From Acidobacteriota bacterium (GTDB lineage: Bacteria; Acidobacteriota; UBA6911; RPQK01; JADFOI01), in assembly GCA_022545645.1 (NCBI GenBank), contig JACZQQ010000147.1, forward strand, positions 1 through 6,723: a stretch of DNA of 6,723 bases, in the 5' to 3' direction. The translations under genes and the position numbers were made by a program. A model generated the notes under the pieces. The model searched no databases and was not told the origin of the DNA. It worked only from the letters and a program-made list of their open reading frames with translations. Shown here piece by piece: positions 6,311 to 6,723 of this stretch. How positions within the stretch are numbered: position 1 is the first letter of the stretch; the number at the start of each line of letters is the position of its first letter.

Positions 6311-6723
6311 TTGAATACATTGATTGGATGGATCAATCGATTGCTGACGGGTCTGTTCGATCTGATCTCCTGGCCGTTGTGGGGCTTGGGTTCTATGGGG
6401 TTCTTGGTTTTTGTCTCCTTTTTGAGCGCCCTTCTGGCCTGGTGGATTTTTGGCCGCTATTCCAATCAGAAAGCGATTCGTACAGTCCGGAACAGAATTC
6501 GTGGGAATATGTTGGCCGTTCGACTGTACCGGGACAACGTCCCCGTCGTGATAGCTCTTCAGGGGAGCATCATTAGAGATACTCTCACCTATTTGAAGTA
6601 CTCACTGGTTCCTCTTCCGGTTTTGCTTATTCCTTTTCTGCTGATCCTCATACAGCTGGATTTGCATTTGCAGGTTCGCCCGCTAAGGCCTGTAGAGTCT
6701 GCCGTAGTGACGTCCAGTTCCTC
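6311..6723 (+). CDS. Membrane protein of unknown function (3'-partial, TTG start)
   Basis: The frame from TTG 6311 is open for 137 codons to the window end. It begins MNTLIGWINR and holds two clear membrane segments, at about residues 27-47 (ending LLAWWIFG) and 97-116 (VPLPVLLIPFLLILIQL). Between them is a basic, helical, probably cytoplasmic stretch (SNQKAIRTVRNRIRGN, then RLYRDN). After the second segment comes QVRPLRP, then the edge. No ATG occurs before codon 29, inside the first membrane segment, so TTG is the best start; it follows the small gene by 11 bases. The layout of a membrane helix, a basic helical hairpin and another membrane helix loosely recalls Oxa1-superfamily proteins such as EMC3/DUF106, but no diagnostic residue is visible and this is only a guess. 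Its place in the operon suggests a membrane partner for the enzymes. The overlapping +1-frame ORF at 6328-6576 is a shadow of this gene. Confidence 0.75.
   Translation, partial: MNTLIGWINRLLTGLFDLISWPLWGLGSMGFLVFVSFLSALLAWWIFGRYSNQKAIRTVRNRIRGNMLAVRLYRDNVPVVIALQGSIIRDTLTYLKYSLVPLPVLLIPFLLILIQLDLHLQVRPLRPVESAVVTSSS

Noticed and set aside
6328..6576. 82-codon forward ORF starting with ATG
   Set aside because: It overlaps a longer open frame from TTG 6311 encoding clear membrane helices; its own translation becomes hydrophilic and patternless in the second half.

Overview
The window carries five same-strand genes packed end to end, almost certainly part of one operon that runs off both edges. 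Three consecutive genes encode alkaline-phosphatase-superfamily hydrolases: one sulfatase-fold enzyme, cut at its 5' end by the window start, and two paralogous type I phosphodiesterase-like enzymes. They are followed by a 63-residue protein with a ribbon-helix-helix-like pattern and by the start of a membrane protein whose 3' end lies outside the window. No RNA genes, insertion sequences, CRISPR arrays, promoters or convincing terminators are visible. No gene-free stretch exceeds about 35 bases.

Layout: 3-1922 sulfatase-like enzyme with N-terminal beta-sandwich domains. 1923-1957 short spacer with a GC-rich hairpin. 1958-4063 phosphodiesterase-like enzyme with signal sequence, a YVGPGAG motif and a membrane segment. 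4060-6105 paralogous phosphodiesterase-like enzyme, probably a lipoprotein, overlapping the previous gene by ATGA. 6108-6299 small RHH-like protein, 2 bases after the previous stop. 6311-6723 membrane protein with a probable TTG start, incomplete. The tight spacing points to translational coupling and joint expression.

How they may work together (inference): all three enzymes have Thr or Ser at the nucleophile position, not a formylglycine Cys-x-Pro-Ser-Arg site. They therefore look more like phospho-ester or phospho-transfer enzymes than classic sulfatases. Two have export and anchoring signals of different types, so the pathway probably acts at the cell envelope on a lipid, polysaccharide or glycolipid headgroup. 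The small protein and the sulfatase-like enzyme end in nearly the same peptide (L-x-x-LGYI plus one residue), which suggests a common partner or sorting step.

Organism: a GC-moderate to GC-rich Gram-negative-type bacterium, judged from the probable lipoprotein and the secreted enzymes. This style of sulfatase (N-terminal beta-sandwich, SWTK nucleophile region, LxxLGY terminus) and of phosphodiesterase pair is, from memory, frequent in Acidobacteriota, Myxococcota/deltaproteobacterial and related environmental genomes. The exact phylum cannot be fixed from the sequence alone.
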